Assembly: GCF_004768465.1 (NCBI RefSeq)
Contig: NZ_SRMF01000001.1
Coordinates: 1,155,893 to 1,219,892, forward strand
Direction of reading: 5' to 3'
Source of the DNA: Natronospirillum operosum
GTDB lineage: Bacteria; Pseudomonadota; Gammaproteobacteria; Pseudomonadales; Natronospirillaceae
DNA length: 64,000 bases
Shown here: positions 60,314-64,000 of the stretch, piece by piece
Numbering within the stretch: position 1 is the first letter of the stretch
Layout of the letters: the number at the start of each line of letters is the position of its first letter
Program-made: the position numbers and the translations under genes
Notes under the pieces: generated by a model
The model's input: only the letters and a program-made list of their open reading frames with translations
The model's database searches: none
Told to the model about the DNA's origin: nothing

Positions 60314-60859
60314 CTACTGGGCTTTTACGGTGGGCCACGCAGCGCGCAGATAAACCAGCATGGACCACAGTGTCAGTACCGCAGCGGCCTGCAACATGAC
60401 CAGGCCAAGCTGACCCAGCAGCTCACCCGGCGGCGAGGCCAGCAATACCGTAATGGCAACCATCTGCACCGTGGTCTTCAGTTTGCCGACAATCGACACG
60501 GCCACGCTGGCGCGTGCACCCAACTCGGCCATCCACTCCCGCAAGGCAGAAATCACAATCTCGCGCCCTACTATGACCACCGCTGGCAGGGTGAGCCAGA
60601 GCGATGCATAGGACTCGACCAGCACCACCAGCGCTGCAGCCACGATCAGCTTGTCAGCCACCGGATCCAGGAAGGCGCCAAAGGCGGTCGACTGGTCCAG
60701 TTTGCGTGCCAGGTAGCCGTCAAACCAGTCCGTAATGGCCGCCAGCACGAAGACCGCTGCCGCTGCCATATAGGCCCACTCGACTGGCAGGTAATAGACA
60801 CCGACACAGACCGGGATCATGACAATGCGGAAAGTGGTCAGGATGTTGGGGATATTCAT
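60314..60859 (-). CDS. pgsA: CDP-diacylglycerol-glycerol-3-phosphate 3-phosphatidyltransferase
   Basis: Makes phosphatidylglycerophosphate, the precursor of phosphatidylglycerol and cardiolipin. The 181-residue membrane enzyme has the motif DWFDGYLAR ... [27 protein letters not shown] is the standard N-terminus, so the ATG at 60859 is the start; a longer reading runs into uvrC. The order uvrC-pgsA-tRNA is conserved in gammaproteobacteria. Confidence 0.96.
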   Translation of the reverse strand: MNIPNILTTFRIVMIPVCVGVYYLPVEWAYMAAAAVFVLAAITDWFDGYLARKLDQSTAFGAFLDPVADKLIVAAALVVLVESYASLWLTLPAVVIVGREIVISALREWMAELGARASVAVSIVGKLKTTVQMVAITVLLASPPGELLGQLGLVMLQAAAVLTLWSMLVYLRAAWPTVKAQ

Positions 60860-60935
60860 CTGCAACGGGTACCTGCTCCTGTGTGACTGGCTAATACTGA
60901 TGCTGGCCGAAGTATACCTGACTGGGTCGCGGACA

Positions 60936-62780
60936 CTAGCCCCCATGCAGGTGGTCGTGGATGGCCTGCGCCAGCCGGGGGCTGATGCCTTCGACCCGCG
61001 CGATTTCACGCACACTGGCACTGCGCACGGCCAGGCCGCTGCCAAAGTGGCGAATCAGGGCCTTGCGCCGACTGTTACCGACGCCGGGAATGTCATCCAG
61101 CAGGGAACGGTTGCGGCTCTTGCCGCGCCGCGCCCTGTGCCCGGCGATGGCAAAACGGTGCGATTCATCGCGAATATGCTGCAGCAGATGCAGCGCCGAT
61201 GAATGTCGGGGCAGGCTGAATTCGTGCTCGGGCCCGTCCAGATACAGGGTTTCCAGGCCTGGCTTGCGCGTCACGCCCTTGGCTATACCCAGCAGGCGAC
61301 TCTGACTGATGCCCAGTTCCTGCATAACCTCACGCGCCACCCCCAGTTGACCCTTGCCGCCGTCAATGACGATCAGGTCCGGCAGTGTGGCGTCTTCCTT
61401 GAGCAGACGGCTGTAGCGCCGGGTCAGCGCCTGGCGCATGGCGGCGTAGTCGTCCCCGGCCGTAATGTCCTCGATATTGAACCGACGATACAGTCGTTTG
61501 GCCGGCCCCTGACGGTCGAACACGACACAACTGGCCACCGTTGCCTCGCCGTGACTGTGCGAGATGTCAAAGCACTCCATGCGCTGCACCGGTTCTTCCA
61601 GTTGCAGCTGCTCCTCCAGGTCCGCAAAGCGGCGCTCGACACTGTCTTTCTTGGCAATATGCATGGCCAGTTGTTCGCTGGCGTTGGTGAGTGCCAGTTC
61701 CCGCCACTGGGCCCGATCCGAACGTACCTGGCTCTTGATCTGCACGCGCTTGCCGGCGGCTTCGCTCAGCGCCGCGGTCAAGGTGCCGTGCAGAGCCTGC
61801 GGCAGCGCCGGCACGGTAATGATTTCGGGGGGTATTTCACGTCCGGCGGTACCCAGATAATGCTGCCCGAGATAGGCCTCGACCAGCTCTTCGGCCGACT
61901 CGCTGAGCCCCGGCCTGGGGTAATGCGTGCGGCTGCCCACCAGACGCCCATTGCGCACCATCATCTGATGAATACAGCAGCCGTGACCCTCGAATATGGC
62001 CGCCACCACGTCGACATTGCCATGCTGCCCGGCGACATGCTGCTGTTCCTGAATCTTGCGCAACAGCAGAACCTGATCGCGGTACTCGGCCGCACGCTCA
62101 TAGTCCAGACGTTCGGCCGCAGCATCCATCTGTGCCTGAATGTCCCGCAGCAGGTCCTGATTGCGCCCTTCCAGGAACAGCCGCGTCTTGCGCAGATCTT
62201 CCTCGTATTCCTCACGACTGACATAGCCCACACAGGGCGCCTTGCAGCGCTTGATCTGGTATTGCAGGCAAGGCCGGGAACGCCCCTCGAACACACTGTT
62301 CTCGCACTGGCGCACCCGGAACGCCTTCTGCAGCATGGCCAGGCTTTCACGCACGGCACCGGCACTCGGGAAGGGGCCGAAATAACTGCCCTGGCGTTTC
62401 TGAGCGCCACGGTGGATATACAGGCCGGGATATTCATCTGCTGTCGACAGCAGGATATAGGGGTAGCCCTTGTCATCCACCAGCATCACGTTGTACGGCG
62501 GCCGGTGGCGCTTGATCAGCGTCTGTTCCAGCAGCAGGGCTTCGGTTTCGCTGTGGGTGACCGTCACTTCAATACGGGCAATACGCCGCACCAGCGCCAT
62601 GGTCTTGTTGGTCAGACCGCGGCTGCGGAAGTAGCTGCTGACGCGGTTCTTGAGATTCTTGGCCTTGCCGACATAGAGCAGGTCAGCGTCAGCATCATAC
62701 ATGCGATAGACCCCGGGCCGCGGGGTCAGCGTCTGCAGAAAGGCCTTGGCATCAAAGGAGGGAGCTGTGGATTCAGGCAT
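60936..62780 (-). CDS. uvrC: Excinuclease ABC subunit C
   Basis: Makes both incisions in nucleotide excision repair. The 614-residue protein has the GIY-YIG nuclease ([26 protein letters not shown]), UVR domain ([28 protein letters not shown]), the RNase H-like 3' nuclease ([24 protein letters not shown]) and tandem HhH motifs at the end ([20 protein letters not shown]). It starts 6 bases after the gacA stop. Confidence 0.97.
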   Translation of the reverse strand: MPESTAPSFDAKAFLQTLTPRPGVYRMYDADADLLYVGKAKNLKNRVSSYFRSRGLTNKTMALVRRIARIEVTVTHSETEALLLEQTLIKRHRPPYNVMLVDDKGYPYILLSTADEYPGLYIHRGAQKRQGSYFGPFPSAGAVRESLAMLQKAFRVRQCENSVFEGRSRPCLQYQIKRCKAPCVGYVSREEYEEDLRKTRLFLEGRNQDLLRDIQAQMDAAAERLDYERAAEYRDQVLLLRKIQEQQHVAGQHGNVDVVAAIFEGHGCCIHQMMVRNGRLVGSRTHYPRPGLSESAEELVEAYLGQHYLGTAGREIPPEIITVPALPQALHGTLTAALSEAAGKRVQIKSQVRSDRAQWRELALTNASEQLAMHIAKKDSVERRFADLEEQLQLEEPVQRMECFDISHSHGEATVASCVVFDRQGPAKRLYRRFNIEDITAGDDYAAMRQALTRRYSRLLKEDATLPDLIVIDGGKGQLGVAREVMQELGISQSRLLGIAKGVTRKPGLETLYLDGPEHEFSLPRHSSALHLLQHIRDESHRFAIAGHRARRGKSRNRSLLDDIPGVGNSRRKALIRHFGSGLAVRSASVREIARVEGISPRLAQAIHDHLHGG

Positions 62781-62786
62781 TGAGGG

Positions 62787-63446
62787 TCAGGAAGCGCGCT
62801 CTGCATTATCCGGTTCAATCAGCCCATGGCGCAGGGCCAGATGGGTCAGTTCCACATCACTGGCGATATCCAGTTTCTCGAAAATACGATACCGATAGGT
62901 ATTAACCGTCTTCGGACTCAGACACAGCTTGTCGGAAATCTCCTGCACGCGGTGGCAGTTGACGATCATCATGGTGATCTGCATCTCCCGCTCGGACAGG
63001 CTGTCCAGCGGATTGTCGCTCTGATCGCCGGAAAACGGCTTCAGGGCCAGGCGCTGTGCAATGCTCGGGCTCAGATAGCGCTCGCCGCGCACAACCGTCT
63101 TGACGGCCCGCACCATCTCGCTGACATCCGCGCCCTTGGTCAGATAACCTGCCGCTCCGGCGCGCAAAAGGCGCCCCGGAAAGGGATCATCCCCACAGGC
63201 GGTCAGGGCAATGACCTGCGTCTCGGGGTGCGAGGCATGCAGGCGCCGGGTGGCCTCGAGACCACCGATGCCCGGCATCTTGACGTCCATCAGAATCACC
63301 TGCGGGCGCAGATCACGGCACAGGCCAAGGGCCTGCTCGCCACTGTTGGCTTCACCCACAATGCTGATGCCTGTTTCATCTTCCAGCAAACGCCGGATAC
63401 CCATGCGCACCAGATCGTGATCATCAACCAGCAGTACCGTTATCAT
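62787..63446 (-). CDS. gacA: Response regulator GacA/UvrY
   Basis: A 219-residue NarL-type regulator: receiver with Asp8-Asp9, phosphoacceptor Asp54 (VILMDVKMPG), Lys in YLTKGAD, and a LuxR-type helix-turn-helix (LSEREMQITMMIVNCHRVQEISDKLCLSPKTVNTYRYRIFEKL). With a GacS/BarA kinase elsewhere it would drive RsmY/Z-type sRNAs. The gacA-uvrC-pgsA order is the classic arrangement. Confidence 0.95.
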   Translation of the reverse strand: MITVLLVDDHDLVRMGIRRLLEDETGISIVGEANSGEQALGLCRDLRPQVILMDVKMPGIGGLEATRRLHASHPETQVIALTACGDDPFPGRLLRAGAAGYLTKGADVSEMVRAVKTVVRGERYLSPSIAQRLALKPFSGDQSDNPLDSLSEREMQITMMIVNCHRVQEISDKLCLSPKTVNTYRYRIFEKLDIASDVELTHLALRHGLIEPDNAERAS

Positions 63447-63551
63447 TCCAAGCGCCTCTGTTGCCCGGGCTGAATCGCGCCCCCGCGCTGCCCGAGTCTA
63501 TCGCAGTTACCGGCACCAGACCAGCCATGCAGCGGCCTGTGTGGTGCCGAC

Positions 63552-64000
63552 TTACAGATATTGCTCTGCATAGGCCGCCAGTCGACTGCGGGCCACGCCC
63601 TTGAGCGTCAGGCTGCCACCGTAGGGGAAGCTCTTGAAGCGCTCGGTCATGTAGGTCAGACCGGAACTGGTCGCCCCCAGATAGGGTGTATCGATCTGCG
63701 CCAAATTACCCAGACAGACCACCTTGGTGCCCTCCCCCGCCCGCGTGATGATGGTCTTGATCTGATGCGGGGTCAGGTTCTGGGCCTCGTCGACAATCAG
63801 CAGCGTCTGCTGAAAGCTGCGCCCGCGCACAAAGTTCATCGACTTGAAGTGCAGCGGCATGTTCGCGCCCACATAATGCTCACTGCTCATGGGGTCATAG
63901 TCTTCGGCGTGCAGTGCTTCCAGGTTGTCGGTGAAGGCGCCCAGCCAGGGTGCCATCTTGTCGGTTTCGGTACCCGGCAGAAAGCCGATGTCTTCATCCA
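63552..64000 (-). CDS. PhoH-family ATPase, C-terminal part
   Basis: About 149 C-terminal residues; the N-terminus lies beyond the window edge. Visible are DEDIGFLPGTETDKMAPWLGA, FVRGRSFQQTLLIVDEAQNLTPHQIKTIITRAGEGTKVV with Walker B LIVDEAQN, and CLGNLAQIDTPYLGATSSGL, the signature of PhoH. The sequence best fits the longer PIN-PhoH (YlaK/PhoH2) type, an RNA-acting ATPase, but the PIN domain cannot be seen here. Confidence 0.88.
   Translation of the reverse strand, partial: DEDIGFLPGTETDKMAPWLGAFTDNLEALHAEDYDPMSSEHYVGANMPLHFKSMNFVRGRSFQQTLLIVDEAQNLTPHQIKTIITRAGEGTKVVCLGNLAQIDTPYLGATSSGLTYMTERFKSFPYGGSLTLKGVARSRLAAYAEQYL

Overview
The window is about 64 kb of high-GC (roughly 60%) chromosomal DNA from a gammaproteobacterium. 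Gene content and order point to the Pseudomonadales/Oceanospirillales side: nfuA/metH/cysI/DUF934, hom-thrC-recJ-prfB-lysS, rpsP-rimM-trmD-rplS, gacA-uvrC-pgsA-tRNA, an MvaT/H-NS-type protein, a CyaB-type cyclase, and GltB/GltR/GtrS and CrcZ-like elements best known from Pseudomonas. Acidic exported proteins would suit a marine or halophilic host, but the genus cannot be fixed from sequence alone. No prophage, transposase gene, CRISPR array or rRNA is visible.

Layout. 1-7.2 kb: start of a divergent nfuA-like gene, metH, small membrane proteins, and sulfite reductase cysI with its DUF934 partner. 7.2-9.9 kb: a REP-rich island and an amylosucrase gene. 10-15.2 kb: the SOS mutagenesis cassette imuA-imuB-dnaE2 behind LexA boxes. 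15.2-20.2 kb: a ynjBCD-ynjF-like transporter operon and a flavin reductase-like gene. 20.3-20.6 kb: a predicted sigma54-dependent, CrcZ-like sRNA. 20.7-23.4 kb: FliK-like and FlhB C-terminal-like proteins. 23.4-27.8 kb: a GNAT-nitrilase fusion with a HAD phosphatase, then an SLC13 permease. 27.8-29.2 kb: a second REP island, tRNA-Ala and an H-NS/MvaT-type gene. 29.5-36.7 kb: lysS, prfB (programmed frameshift), recJ, thrC, hom. 36.9-43.8 kb: a sugar ABC importer lacking its ATPase, divergent from a GltB-like binding protein translationally coupled to an OmpR-type regulator and sensor kinase. 43.8-48.6 kb: rpsP-rimM-trmD-rplS, a GGDEF/EAL protein and folE2. 48.8-56.6 kb: trmH, a CDF transporter, a nitroreductase, a class III cyclase, and DUF4032-ABC-queF. 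56.7-64 kb: an orphan BraC-like protein, DUF945, tRNA-Leu and tRNA-Cys, pgsA, uvrC, gacA and a truncated phoH-type gene.

The most interesting signals are regulatory. (1) A TGTTAC/GTAACA palindrome, a -24/-12 promoter, three AAnAAnAA-rich segments and a hairpin terminator together look like a CbrB/sigma54-controlled, Hfq/Crc-sequestering sRNA. A matching CA motif lies just upstream of the Shine-Dalgarno of the sugar-binding protein gene at 39.99 kb, so a possible target is in the same window. (2) The gltB-like/RR/HK trio looks like a dedicated three-component sugar sensor. (3) A near-identical block of about 44 bp precedes both cysI and the SLC13 permease, suggesting a shared sulfur regulon. 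(4) Two REP families, both headed by GTAG, show compensatory stem changes. (5) An IscR-type palindrome lies between the nfuA-like gene and metH.
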